DNA of 64,000 nt. It comes from Siphonodentalium dalli (taxonomy: Eukaryota; Mollusca; Scaphopoda; Gadilida; Siphonodentaliidae). Within the stretch, counting starts at the first letter, position 1. Every line of letters starts with the position of its first letter. Under the pieces are notes generated by a model. It worked only from the letters and a program-made list of their open reading frames with translations. It ran no database searches and had not been told where the DNA came from. Made by a program: the position numbers and the translations under genes. Below, in pieces: positions 45,193 to 56,275 of this stretch. Where the stretch lies: positions 88,714,983 to 88,778,982 of the forward strand of contig CP136061.1 of assembly GCA_032622095.1 (NCBI GenBank), given 5' to 3'.

Positions 45193-46763
45193 TCATATGC
45201 GAGTCTCTTCGATATTCCTCTCATTCGCTGCACCGTTACACTAATATGGCGTGTCGACTCTCATCAATACTATCTACGATATTCTTCGCAATCGATTTTC
45301 CGGGAATTAAATCCTTGTGATGTAAACAAAGCTGAAGCTCCTCTCGTGCGTTTCCGACAATTTGCGGAAGGAAACTATTTACGACCCAATCTAAATCAGC
45401 CGCGGCGTACCACACTATGGCGTTATATCTGAAATCACGCTCCTCTTTGTTTCCATGGTTACATGGCAGGTTCACGTTTAGTTTCGTGTATAGTAAAATT
45501 CTTATCTCCTCTCGGAACTTGAAGATAATGCCAAATAAAATGGCCGCCAACCAGAAACTACCAAGTGATATGCCCGTACTGGTGAGGGGGTCGATATCTT
45601 CATTATTAGTAATATTAATAATTGACTTGATAATGGGCCTGACGTTGGGTTCACTCTGTGGGCAAACTTCAGTCTCGTTAAGTTCAAATATCTTTCTTCC
45701 AAACAGTGAGTTGGGCGTGGCGCATGTTATATTGGATGGGTACTTAACAGGTCCGTTGCTGCTCTCGTTCCGTATTTTACATAGTAGCTTTATGGTAGGA
45801 AGTATAGCACAGTCACATGCGAACGGATTATTCCTTAGATCTACCTGTAGTGTTGTCAGGTCCTCAAACTGTTGAATTTGGCTCTGTGTCAAATTGGTAA
45901 TCTTATTCGACGTCAAGTCCATCAAGTCCATTATTTCTCTACGAAAGAATTTTGATTACATCCTCAACATTAAACTTAAAGATAGCATATTCATCATTCT
46001 TCATTTGTTGACTATATATGGAAACTCCCTGATGCCACAATTGGAAGCATCTATATGGCTGAGCCTCAAATATCGCAAAAATCGCGTCATGTGTTCCAAG
46101 TATCTGACATATTGGTTATCAAAACAAAAACGAACAGACCGTAATTTGTAATACGGGCACGTTTCCTCTACAATGAAGGTGAAGAAGAAGTTGTTGACGA
46201 AGACAATTGTATTGTTGACGAAGACAGTTGTCTCTGCATTGATTGGGCCACAATTTCCATATTCCATGAGACTCTTCGTCGATTCTAACATAAACTTTGA
46301 ATTCGTTATCTCCATGTTATTCACTGAAGTCAAATTGGGGAGAAAATAACTGTCCTGCGTTTCGATTTCACAGTTATTGATCGTTAATTCCCATAAAATA
46401 TACGGTTCGGCCATTATGAAAGAGGTTACCACTCCGCTGTCACGACAGATCAGCCTCGTGGAATATATAAAACTAATGCCAAACTCATTCCCAAGGATAG
46501 AGTCCCAACTGGATACGTCTGTTGTATTTAATATCACTTTGTCGGCGACCACGCATTCTATCTGAACGAATCTTTTAGTTTGTTCGACGTCGTTAAAACT
46601 AACTTAACAAGATGGTGGCAAAGGTTTCTGCATAGTCACGTAACCCAGATAACGCGGCCAGTTCGTAGGTAAGGATCGTGGGGAAATAACGATCACACAC
46701 AAATTCATACATGCAATAACTACGTAACAGAATACCCATCCATGGGTCATAGGTTGTTCCATT
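45193..46763 (-). pseudogene. Toll-like receptor paralog, broken
   Basis: A minus-strand relative of the intact receptor at 58338-60242. The start region reads MEQPMTHGWVFCYVVIACMN, equivalent to the signal peptide of the intact copy. Ectodomain pieces (FDNQYVRYL, DASNCGIREFP), the NPFACDCAILPTIK LRR C-cap, the TGISLGSFWLAAILFGIIF membrane segment and the TIR start (RYNAIVWYAAADLDWVV) follow in at least three frames. A deletion of about 250 bp near 45235 removes the C-terminal half of TIR, so the last frame stops after SRHAILV. Another loss near 45.95-46.0 kb removes an LRR. It is host sequence, not expected to signal. Confidence 0.85.
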
Positions 46764-47228
46764 ATTCCAATCACTCGTGCATAGTATAACCAAAAACTTC
46801 ACACGGCAACTCTGAATTCAACAGGATCAGGTAGATTTTCAAATGTTCTTCTAAGTTCTTCCGGGATTCATGCCTGGCCAACAGTACTGATTTGTGCAGC
46901 ATGACGACAACATTCACAGCACAACTGCCTACAAGCTTCAGCAGTTCTTAAAGAATGTCGACCATCATGTTCAACAACTATGCATTGGAGTTCACTTGAC
47001 GATTAAATTATATATAGCATATAAACACGGGTGTGATTTACTGCGACAAAGGGCACTTAGGTCATATTTTTTGGGCAAATGGCTCACATTGTCTCTTCTG
47101 TCGTTCACGGCTTTGTGAGTATGTATAATGTTTTATTCTCAGCCATTATGCGTGGGACACGAGGACGCAATTAGTTACATTGCAATCGTGATTTCAGACT
47201 TTCAGTTGCAACCACATAATAATCTTGT

Positions 47229-47466
47229 TTAATCCTTTCATGACGGGAGCTGCTGCAGCATTAAAGATCATGTGCCAGTACATTCTCTTGTATATCAGAA
47301 TCTCCCATAGGGAGCATCGCATATATCAGATAATGCACTGGCTTACAAGGTCAATGTAAATATTGTTAGGCCAATGCATTTTCTTATATATGCGAGGCTC
47401 CCTATGGTAGACTCGCATAATAAAAGAATGCATTGAGACAGGGTTGTCGCATCATGGAAGTGTTAA
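47229..47466. mobile_element. Probable piggyBac-like MITE with CCAATGCATTCTC hairpins
   Basis: TTAA at 47229-47232 and 47463-47466 bound the element. The ends TCCTTTCATGACG and CACTTCCATGATG (inverted) agree at most positions. Two hairpins inside (about 47274-47344 and 47371-47437) belong to the same family as in the TTAA element at 17.7 kb, though more diverged (GCCAGTACATTCTCTTGTAT). This is an older copy. Confidence 0.55.
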
Positions 47467-47477
47467 CATAGAGTTTT

Positions 47478-48061
47478 CTATGGAATCCTATTAGGGCCAC
47501 TTGCTAATGGCGCTTTCGGCGCGCGCCGAAAGCGACAAAAAGTGCGCCATTATTAACGCGCTGAAAGCGCCGAAAGCGACAAAAAGTGCGCCGAAAGCGA
47601 CACAAAGTGCGCAGTTACGCGCGCGCCGAAACATACCCTAATGGCGCACTTTTTGTCGCTTCCGGCGCGCGCCATTAGGAAGTGGACCTAATAGTATGCC
47701 TAATGGCGCCTTCGGCGCGCACCGAAAGCGACAAAAAGTGCGCCATTAGTAACGCACCGAAAGGGACAAAATGTGCGCCGTTACGGCGCACATTTTGTCG
47801 CTTTCGGCGCGCCGAAACATGCGCTAATATCGCACATTTTGTCGCTTTCGGCGCGCGCGCCGAAAGCGACAAAAAGTGCGCCGAAAGCGCTGAAACGACA
47901 AAAAGTGCGCCGAAAGCGACAAATAGTGCGCCGTAACGGCGTATATTTTGTCGCTTTCGGCGCTCTCGGCGCTTTTGGCGCGTTACTAATGGCGCACTTT
48001 TTGTCGCTTTCGGCGCGCGCCGAAAGCGCCATTAGGAAGTGGCCCTAATAGGATTCCATAG
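47478..48061. mobile_element. GC-rich element made of nested palindromes (AAAGCGACAAAAAGTGCGCC)
   Basis: The ends are exact inverted repeats: CTATGGAATCCTATTAGGGC at the left, its complement at the right, extending through GGCCACTT, with TTTT on both outer sides. The 584 bp between consist almost only of the word CGAAAGCGACAAAAAGTGCGCC and its complement, about 15 times in both orientations, separated by GCGCGC and ATTA. A second end-like phrase (ATTAGGAAGTGGACCTAATAG) at 47675-47695 divides it into two subunits. The CpG-rich text contrasts with AT-rich surroundings. Repeat-derived open frames on both strands are not genes. Confidence 0.85.
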
Positions 48062-48429
48062 TTTTGCTTTATTCTTTTGAAAAAATATATTTGAAATCAA
48101 ATATTACATATAAACTGGACATATAGAACACCAAATAATATAATTTTGTTTTTGAAAAATTAATAAAATAATGTTTGTGTCCCTCTTAGACCTCGAAACT
48201 ATATGAAATAAATGAGCATAAAATATCAAACAATATAGTGTCCCTTGTACTAATTCTTGTTTAAAATATGTTATGGTATATCAATATCAATATCACATAT
48301 ACCCTAGAATATAAATTAAATAAGTAAACTACGTTACAGAAACATAAGCCTGGAACCCTCAATACATCTTTATTTTTTATGACACCTATTTTGCTTTTTA
48401 TTTAGATTCAACTTTATAGAAAAATAAAG

Positions 48430-48590
48430 TAACTATAGTTAACTGTTCTGAGTATAGCATATACGGGTTTTCTCCTCTAGTGAGACGCGGACGATTATTA
48501 TTATGAGACGCTATAGCCGAGTGAAAATAATCCTCGCATCTCACGAGCAGAGAAACCCCGTACGCTACTTAGAACTATACTATACTATTT
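48430..48590. mobile_element. Hairpin element, about 160 bp
   Basis: GTTCTGAGTATAGCATATAC and GGGTTTTCTCCTCTAGTGAG on the left pair imperfectly with CTCACGAGCAGAGAAACCCC and GTACGCTACTTAGAAC on the right. The inner stem is GATTATTATT/AATAATCCTC-like and the tip is GAGACGCTATAGCC. It belongs to no other family in the window. Confidence 0.6.
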
Positions 48591-48653
48591 ATACTATAAA
48601 GTTATTATACAATGTTGTGTACAGTATGTGTTTTTCTTGTACGAGTCCAGGTT

Positions 48654-48683
48654 GTGGTGAAAAGTCATATGACTTTTCACCAC
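48654..48683. other. Perfect 30-bp palindrome
   Basis: GTGGTGAAAAGTCAT is followed directly by its reverse complement, with no loop. It lies about 70 bp from the hairpin element at 48.43-48.59 kb. Confidence 0.85.
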
Positions 48684-50649
48684 GATAATGACATTTTTAT
48701 TATCCATCTGTATGCTTTAACCAAATTTTGGGAATAAAGCTTTTGTGGTTATTTTTGGTATTTGTCGGCACTTAATTCTCTATAAGAGCCTGTATTTGAT
48801 CATCAGAAAGAATGATTTGGAACAGTAAACACGGAAATGAAAAAAAACTTAATGCGGAAGTGAAACGTCTGCTAAATCCACCAGTGCTGCGCGCGCATCA
48901 CAATTTCAACGATTCATTTCGCAATAGTTAATTCGTGACGTCACGGAGACCCAATAAAAAAGTGATAGTGCACACTTGGGAGTCCAATAGGACATTCGGC
49001 AGTACAATATTACTTTTTCCCGGACTATCACGTGGCGGCTTTTGCCCAATCGGAAATGGTGTTAGTTGATGGGGTCAGATTTATTACTATGCTGAAGATA
49101 GTATATACTTTACCATAGCGCAATGCTAGAATAAATTAGAATTTTATTAAATCTACATGTACGACCCCTCACGGGATATGAGATTACAAACATAAACATA
49201 TTATGCATATATATATCATATATAAACACATAACAGTATTAGCCTGAAGCATGAATGATAATGACAATCTAATGATTAACAATAATAATCTTTATCCTGT
49301 ATTTAACATATTTTATCATACACCGGTGAAGTCACATAATTTAGAATGTACCTGATTTTTTTCCAAATCACCGACTTTACTCGTGTTTCAAACATTTTGT
49401 AATGAAAAATTAAGCAATCAGGCTGAATCAGACATGGTATTGACGTCGAACGAACTAAAATATACGATACATTACATATATAACAAACAACCCTGGCGCA
49501 TTTGGAGAGCGGATAAAAGAATCGGAATCGACACACATGAAAAATAGAACTTGTAAATTCGAGACACATCGGCCACTCTCAGTTTCAGTCACTCGGTCAG
49601 TGTCAGTGTGACAGCAAAGTGCTGAGTGCAGATTCCAATGATAATTATAAAGCCTCCATAGAACATAAATATCTGGAAGAGGAATGTATCCCTAAGGCGC
49701 TCAATTAGCTAACACTTCCTAATGAACTCAATTTTTTTGAATAAAAATCAAGAGTAAAAAGAGAAGATCGAAGTAAATAATTTGCGAAAGCGTCATTCTG
49801 CAGCTGCTTTCAAAAAGTGGACGATTTGTGAACCATTAATCTACCTATCAAAGAACGACGGCTGAAATATCTGCTACCAAAAATAGATTTGTGCCTGATG
49901 ACTCCTACAAGGGTACATTCGGTGTGGTGAACGTTTTTCGCAGTGAACGAGTAGCACAAGTTCATTCCGGCCTTGGTTTGGTGGTCGAGGACGTCGGTAT
50001 CGTAAATTTGTATTAATCAGCACAGTTTTTAGGATATGGACGATTATCGCAGTTAACGGCGCTTTTGTGTTTAATAATATGTGCTTGCCAACGCATGGGA
50101 CAAAACACAGCTGGCATTTGGAACCGCAAGTGATTTAGTGTCTGAAATCAACATTCCATTCCATGTGATTGCATCTCCATTTGCTTTCGATTATACAATT
50201 TTACACGAACTGAGGAGGTTTTCTGCGATAAGAAAGTGTGTGTTTAATAGACATGTGTATAGTAACACAGGTCGAAACATGTGACTACATTTCATGAGAC
50301 ACGCAACCGGATATAATGTTTATATGCGGCAGTCCGGCACCATAAAATTGCTACAATACAATTTATTGTGAGTTGCAAATGACAGTCGGTTGTATTCGTG
50401 TTATCAGGTAGACACTAAGGTGTTAAAACTGTCCATCACTAGCATCATGCTAGCAGTTTCAGCCGGCATGTGCTTCCATACATTTACATGTATATAATAT
50501 GTATTCTTCGAACTTGAACCTTAAATATCTAAACGGACAATAAGTATGATTTAATAGTATTATCATACATTAAATCTGAACTGAATTTTAGCTATTGCTG
50601 TTTGCTTGATGGATCCTGCTTAACTGATTTATTTTAATGTGGTTCCCAA
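48684..50649. other. Gene-free stretch
   Basis: No recognisable exon, RNA or element ends. A plus-strand open frame at 50081-50284 (67 codons) has no domain I recognise and no splice-like borders. Confidence 0.35.
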
Positions 50650-51640
50650 AACACCATTGTAAATTAACTATGCCATATAGTGATTACCATAGTATTACCA
50701 CCCAAAAGGCCATTGTAATTTAAATTGGCTATATGTATGTTTTTTTTCACTATGGTAAATAAACCATGGTGATTATAATAAGTTTTACCACTCAATTTAC
50801 AAGTCTTTGGGTGGTAAAACTATGGTAATCATGGCAATTACCATAGTGAAAAAACAATAGTTAATTACAACGATTATTTGTGTTGTGAAGCAATAGTAAA
50901 AAAAACAATAGTAAATTTTCAACAGTCTTTTTGGTGGTAAATCTATGGTAATCAATCATCACGGTAATTACCATAGTGAAAAAAACAATAGTTAATTTAC
51001 AATGGTCTTTTGAGTGGTAAAACTACGGTGATCATCATAATACCATGGTAATTATCATGGAGGCATGGGTATAACCATGGTAAATTAACTACTGTTTTCA
51101 TACTATAATTTTACGACTCAAATAACCGTTGTAAAACTACGGTTTTACCACAACTTTGTAAATTTACTACCCAAATCACCGTTGTAAATTTACCACCCAA
51201 ATCACCGTTTTAAATTTACCACTCAAATAACCGTTGTAAATTAACTTTATAGTTTCAGATAACCGTTGTAAATTAACTATAGTTTCAGATAACCGTTATA
51301 AATTAACTACTTTTTTTAATACTATAGTTTTATCACTCAAATAACCGTTGTAAAACTGTGGTTTTACCACAACGTTGTAAATTTACTACCCAAATCACCG
51401 TTGTAAATTTACTACCCAAATCACCGTTTTAAATTTACCACTCAAATAACCGTTGTAAATTAACTATATAGTTTGAGATAACCGTTGTAAATTAACTATA
51501 ATTTGAGATAACCGTTGTAAATTAACTATAATTTGAGATAACCGTTGTAAATTAACTATAATTTGAGATAACCGTTGTAAATTAACTATAGTTTCAGATA
51601 ACCATTGTAAATTAGCTATTGTTTTTTATTATGCTAAACC
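50650..51640. repeat. Complex satellite of AACCGTTGTAAATT and CTATGGTAAT words
   Basis: The left half (about 50650-51100) is built of ACTATGGTAATCAT, CAATTACCATAGTG and GGTGGTAAAAC words in both orientations. The right half (about 51110-51620) is tandem: GATAACCGTTGTAAATTAAC plus TATAATTTGA (30 bp) repeats at least five times, and a longer TTTACTACCCAAATCACCG unit repeats too. The complement CAACGGTTA fits the Myb-type core YAAC(G/T)G, which may be chance. No gene. Confidence 0.75.
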
Positions 51641-51897
51641 ATGATTTTACTATGGTAGCTGAATTGTGCAATTCGCTGAAAACGAGATCCACTTTACGCA
51701 GTCGTGACCCAGCGCGTATACGATATAATCTGAATACAGCGTATACGATATAGTTTTAATCCGGCGCATGCGCGGCTCCAAAACACCCGGAAGGGAGGGG
51801 TGGTTAGGCTGAATTCACTTTACTGCCCAGTGGGGATAACTACGCCTGCCATAAATTGCCAGACTTAAGTATAGTGGGTTAGACATCACGCGTCAAT

Positions 51898-52083
51898 ATG
51901 TCTGACCACAAGGAACGACGTGTTTCAAATTTCGCTGGATTGTTCTTCAATTCGACTGGTACTTCATTGAAATCGCGACAACAAGAATACAAGTACTTTA
52001 GTGAAGGCTACATACATTCAGTTTCAATGTTTATTTGCGGCGACAAACCTTTTTTCTTGGGGCAAAATGCCACCGAAGCATGA
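51898..52083 (+). CDS. Short open frame, possible broken transposon or zinc-finger gene start
   Basis: ATG opens 61 codons: MSDHKERRVSNFAG, then EYKYFSEGYIHSVSMFICGD and a stop after QNATEA. The YFxEGYIHS phrase recalls the region ahead of SWIM zinc fingers in some repeat-encoded invertebrate proteins, but this is from memory and weak. A GC-richer stretch with GCGCATGCGCGG (about 51765) lies upstream, which could be a promoter. Confidence 0.25.
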   Translation: MSDHKERRVSNFAGLFFNSTGTSLKSRQQEYKYFSEGYIHSVSMFICGDKPFFLGQNATEA

Positions 52084-53089
52084 GGAAAAATGAACCTGCA
52101 CATGGCGTCGATTTTGAGATAAATTGTTCGATAATTTCGGATATTCACTGTTCTTGTCAAGCTGGCTATGTAACACATAATAAATATTCAATGTTATTAT
52201 AATATATCTCTTCACAATAGACACACGATCTATCAATTTATCGATGATGTACCATACAATTTCCCTATTTCGATAAAAATTCGAGGACTTGTATGTTTTC
52301 ATCCATTGTATAGTCAGTTTTTTTGTACTTTTTCGAAGATGCACCATACTGGTATCAAAAAGTGTTCCATGTTATAATAACAATTAATAATCTTCATAAT
52401 TGGCACATTACGCGTATAGAACAAACATGTTTCAGTATATTGAGAAATAATTTTTCATATCACAGTTCCCTAGTATCCCATTGGTCTGTCATAATGTTTG
52501 TGTATGTAAGTCCACGTATAAATGCCATGAATACCATTTATTCACAAAATATACCAATAAACGCTGTATAATGCACCAAATACAGCGTGACATTTCCAAC
52601 CTTCATTATTTACTAATCCCAAAAGCCTTGACTTGAAACATATTTTATTTGTATAATATACAAAAGGGATTGGGGCACAAGTTTTTACAACTTATGAAGC
52701 CCCTCTCCCGATATAATAATAACATACATGTAATCACGATGACGATATAAACGTATTTACATGATGATCAGTTTTTAGATATATAATTAGTATTGCCTTC
52801 CAGAGGTTGTGGAGATTTGTGTTTAAAACAATGTGGCTACATTATGAATATTTGGCACGATAAACGAGTGCTAATATAATCTATTGGTGTATGTTCGGAG
52901 GTTAGAAACAAAATAAAATAATAGACAGTCATGTACTCGGGTTTAATTTTTTGTAGCGCTCTGGAAGACAGTACTGACAAATAATAAGAACGTGTATGTT
53001 TGTGGGGGAGGTTTGTCCATTTGTGAGATAACTGCCACATATTTGAAATTTGAAATTTCGGAAGCACCTTTAAGTGTATTAAAAGGTAA

Positions 53090-53178
53090 TATACATATGT
53101 ATATAAGTGTACATACATACACATATACACCCCCATATATATATGCACACACATACATATACACATACATACATATAG
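53090..53178. repeat. (ACATAT/ACATAC)n microsatellite
   Basis: Imperfect ACATACATACACATATACAC run of about 90 bp. Open frames across it are repeat-derived. Confidence 0.85.
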
Positions 53179-53929
53179 TGTATAATCTTTTAGGGGTCGA
53201 AACGCTTAGTCGCCACAATATATTGCTGTGTGATGTAAAATAGTCTCATATTTTTTTGGGACGAGATATTAGGTATTCCACATAGGGCGAAGCTTTCGCA
53301 TACTGTTACTGTTATATTATTATGTTGTGTCAACTTACATGAAACCAATACTCTTTGTTTTCAGAAAACTCAGAGTAACCCAAGACACATTCGATCGTCT
53401 TTGGGTTCACAAAAGGCACACAAATCGTCCGGAATCAGGTGTTGATATCGCGAGTCGCTTTTACATTGTCCATACCTACACTTTTTCACCACCTTTGTTG
53501 AGAAAATTTAAAGGATTCAACATCGTTGCAACGATACCTGCTATTTTTCATACAAAACAAAGTCAAAGTGACATCGAGTAAGCCGGTAAAATGAGCCTTT
53601 TTGTCTAACCGCCTCTTCGCAGAAGCAACCGCTGCTCCAGGCTGTATAATGCAATTATCTCATTGGCTCACACAGCTAATTGCGGTAGGGTCAATTATGA
53701 CATCGCTCGTGTCGTACGTGTGATCTCAGTGAAGTTTCCCTCAAAGATAATCCACCAATCAGCTGGCATCGTCCACATATTCACATTCCACATGTCTGAA
53801 CTTCACATATCACATCACAAACTGAGCGATGAACGGTGAACGACGAACGTACTCTCTAGTATATAGTGTCCCAATTTAAGAAAATGTATCCACGTTTGAA
53901 AATATCCTACAAATATCCTACATTGCCGG

Positions 53930-54200
53930 CTGAGAAATGGTTGTAGCGATTTAAATCACGACAAAGTGAGCAACTTCATTGCCGATGGCCGATCCTGTGC
54001 CTGTGGATTCCCAAAGGAAGATACTGAACACTTCCTGATAAACTGTCCTTTGTACTCAACCCAAAGAACTTAACTTATTGATACAATGAAATCATTTCAA
54101 ATATATTCCCACAAAGCTCTTTTGATTGGTGACATCACGCTCAATGACAACGATAAGGACGCGTACACATGGCCAGCAAGAAAATACCAGGTATGCCCCA
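53930..54200 (+). mobile_element. LINE 3'-end fragment (C-terminal zinc-knuckle region)
   Basis: Plus-strand reading gives LNHDKVSNFIADGRSCACGF then PKEDTEHFLINCPLYSTQRT and, past a stop, KALLIGDITLNDND. This is the CxCG...EDxEHFLxxCPLYxxQR block of LINE proteins, followed by the usual hydrophobic-GD segment. Upstream reverse transcriptase is absent, so it is a 5'-truncated, mutated copy. Confidence 0.75.
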
Positions 54201-54354
54201 TGTGACTTACTTGACCAATGAAATAAATAATACCGGAAAATATCCGACGAAGGCAGCTCGCTGATATTTTATCGCAAATTGGTGATATGTGTTCACATTG
54301 ATAGGTGGCCATCGGTATCCGTTAACTAATCTCGCAGGGATATGATCGTAACAA

Positions 54355-55020
54355 TTCAAGCAATATTGGTCAATATTTTCAACAGTTGGACATTTCATAC
54401 CTGCCAAAACATTAGTTGGAAATTTCACACCAACAATAGGTTGAAAATGTTCTTGTAGTTTGATTTTCAAAAAAAATCTTGTGGGATTTAATTGTTTTTG
54501 GACCAATATTTGCATATTTTCCTATTTTTTGTAAAAATTTTGGTCTGAAATGGTCATCAGTTGGAAACTTTCCAACCTCAGGGGGGTGACAGGTTGGAAA
54601 TTTCCAACACTTTGAAAGCTTGTGTCCTGGTCCGTCCCCCGTGTCCAGTCAAAAGTCAAAAACTGCTAGTTAATTTAAGAAAACAATATTGTCATACATT
54701 TGGTCAACATTGTCATTGGAATTGTCATCAGATGTAAATTTTCCAACCTAAGTGGGGGTGTCAGCCTGAGGTTTGAAATTTCAACTCTAGGAATGATCGA
54801 GGCTAGTCTAGATGGTAGGATTTTGCGATTTTCTTGTTCAGATTACAAAATTTTCGGACACCGGGCCGAACCATGGTCTAATATTAGGCCTAAGAGCACT
54901 GAGATGCAAGGGGATGCAAATGGAATTATGGAAAACTTGTGTTTGGTCTGATTCTGATTCAAGGGGGGGGGGGTGCAGTTAGAATTTCCCAAGGTGGACA
55001 CCCCCGAACGGAAACCCTCT
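54355..55020 (+). repeat. Poly-C-associated repeat family R, copy 1
   Basis: Landmarks: TCAACAGTTGGACATTTCAT, ACATTAGTTGGAAATTTCAC, CAACAATAGGTTGAAAAT, the palindrome GTTGGAAATTTCCAAC, AAAACTGCTAGTTAATTTAA, then a G-run and CACCCCCGAACGGAAACCCT. Copies follow at 60640-62640 (split by a LINE) and 62940-63610. No coding region is shared. Confidence 0.75.
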
Positions 55021-55680
55021 GCGTGTATGGGGATGCTTTATAATTTGGTACCTCACATGCCTTAATTTAGTTGTTTTACTTTAATTTGGACTGTATGCAT
55101 AGAGGGGATGCATAGATGAACCAAACCAAAATGTTGACCAAAAGTAGGAAGATGTGCAACTAGTTACACTGGTTGGAATATCAAGTAATGAGAACATACA
55201 TCAGAGCTCACCGCGTCCCTGAACACACATCCCTACTCCAACGAGGAGGGCGCGTTCCTTTCTCGTTAAAATAGGTGGCATTTTAAATTGTCCATAAAAC
55301 TTTATAACTCTATGAATATTCGATATGGACTATAGGTTGTTTGTCCGCAGTAATTCACTTCAACAAACACGACTAACACTAGTCACATTGAGCTCAATCA
55401 ACGTCAAATAACCCGCCGCTTTCTCACGGGCGTAATCTTTGCAGCAAGAAAATATCAGAGTACAATTGTACCTGATGTTTTCTTGCAGATATTTTCTTGC
55501 AGCTTCATGTGTACGCGCCCTAATTTCGTTCCCCTTGATGCAACCTTAAAATTTATTAAATCGCCCGGCAGATTCTCGTGATTAATCAATAAACTAAATT
55601 TATTATATATGTATCTTTGTGTATATATGTATATATATGTATACATATTTATATTTTGTACTGTACTGACGTTCGCGTAC

Positions 55681-55810
55681 AACCCCCCCCCCCCCCCCTG
55701 CCGGCTATATAGCTAGCCACCCCTAACACATGTACCCATATTAACACCCATTAACGAACCGCATGTCCTACATGGTTAACTTGCACACTTACCCCCCCCC
55801 CCCCCCCCAC
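55681..55810. repeat. Two long poly-C tracts
   Basis: Uninterrupted C runs of about 16 or more lie at about 55682-55698 and 55793-55808. The stretch between them (GCCGGCTATATAGCTAGCC) is partly palindromic. Confidence 0.8.
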
Positions 55811-56275
55811 CAACACCACACTACCATTCACCAGTAATACTTAATAGTATAGTTATTCATATTCAAGTTATAGTATACAGGCACCCGCCATGCCAAACAT
55901 ATTCTGTTTAAAATACTTTTTATATTTGTTGTTATACTTATTCTGTATTGTGGGGAGCGGAGGTCCATCTAAGTTTTAAGAATTGTCCTCCAATCCCCTA
56001 GTATCTGTACATCAGTATACTATTAAAATATGTTTAAACCAAACAAAGGAATTCTACAATTATCTATATAAACAAACGTTTATATACCTTCTTCTTTTTT
56101 TTGAGTTAACAAGACAATATTGCATGTTATAATATTAAATTGTATAAAAATATATATATAATATATGAATGAGCAATAACAGAGTCATAGAATGTGTTTG
56201 GATGCTGAGTCGAGTCCTAATTCAAGATATGCAACTCTATATAAATAGCTGCTTGTAAACGCAGACTGATTCCAA

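Larger units (their letters stand above)
51641..53890. other. Mostly gene-free stretch with two unexplained open frames
   Basis: Apart from the open frame at 51898 (listed separately) and 53360-53581 (TFDRLWVHKRHTNRPESG, preceded by TTGTTTTCAG, exon-like but unrecognised), the region is AT-rich. The two frames could be exons of one gene, but I cannot show it. Confidence 0.3.

Noticed and set aside
47675-48048. Open frames of 65-91 codons on both strands rich in APKATKSAPK and FGALFVAFGA
   Set aside because: Translations of the repeated CGAAAGCGACAAAAAGTGCG word and its complement; repeat artefacts.
53327-53581. Candidate last exon of the dermatopontin-like gene
   Set aside because: In phase 2 it meets a stop at once and carries no EDR-aromatic-Cys motif; the 41663 exon fits phase and motif.
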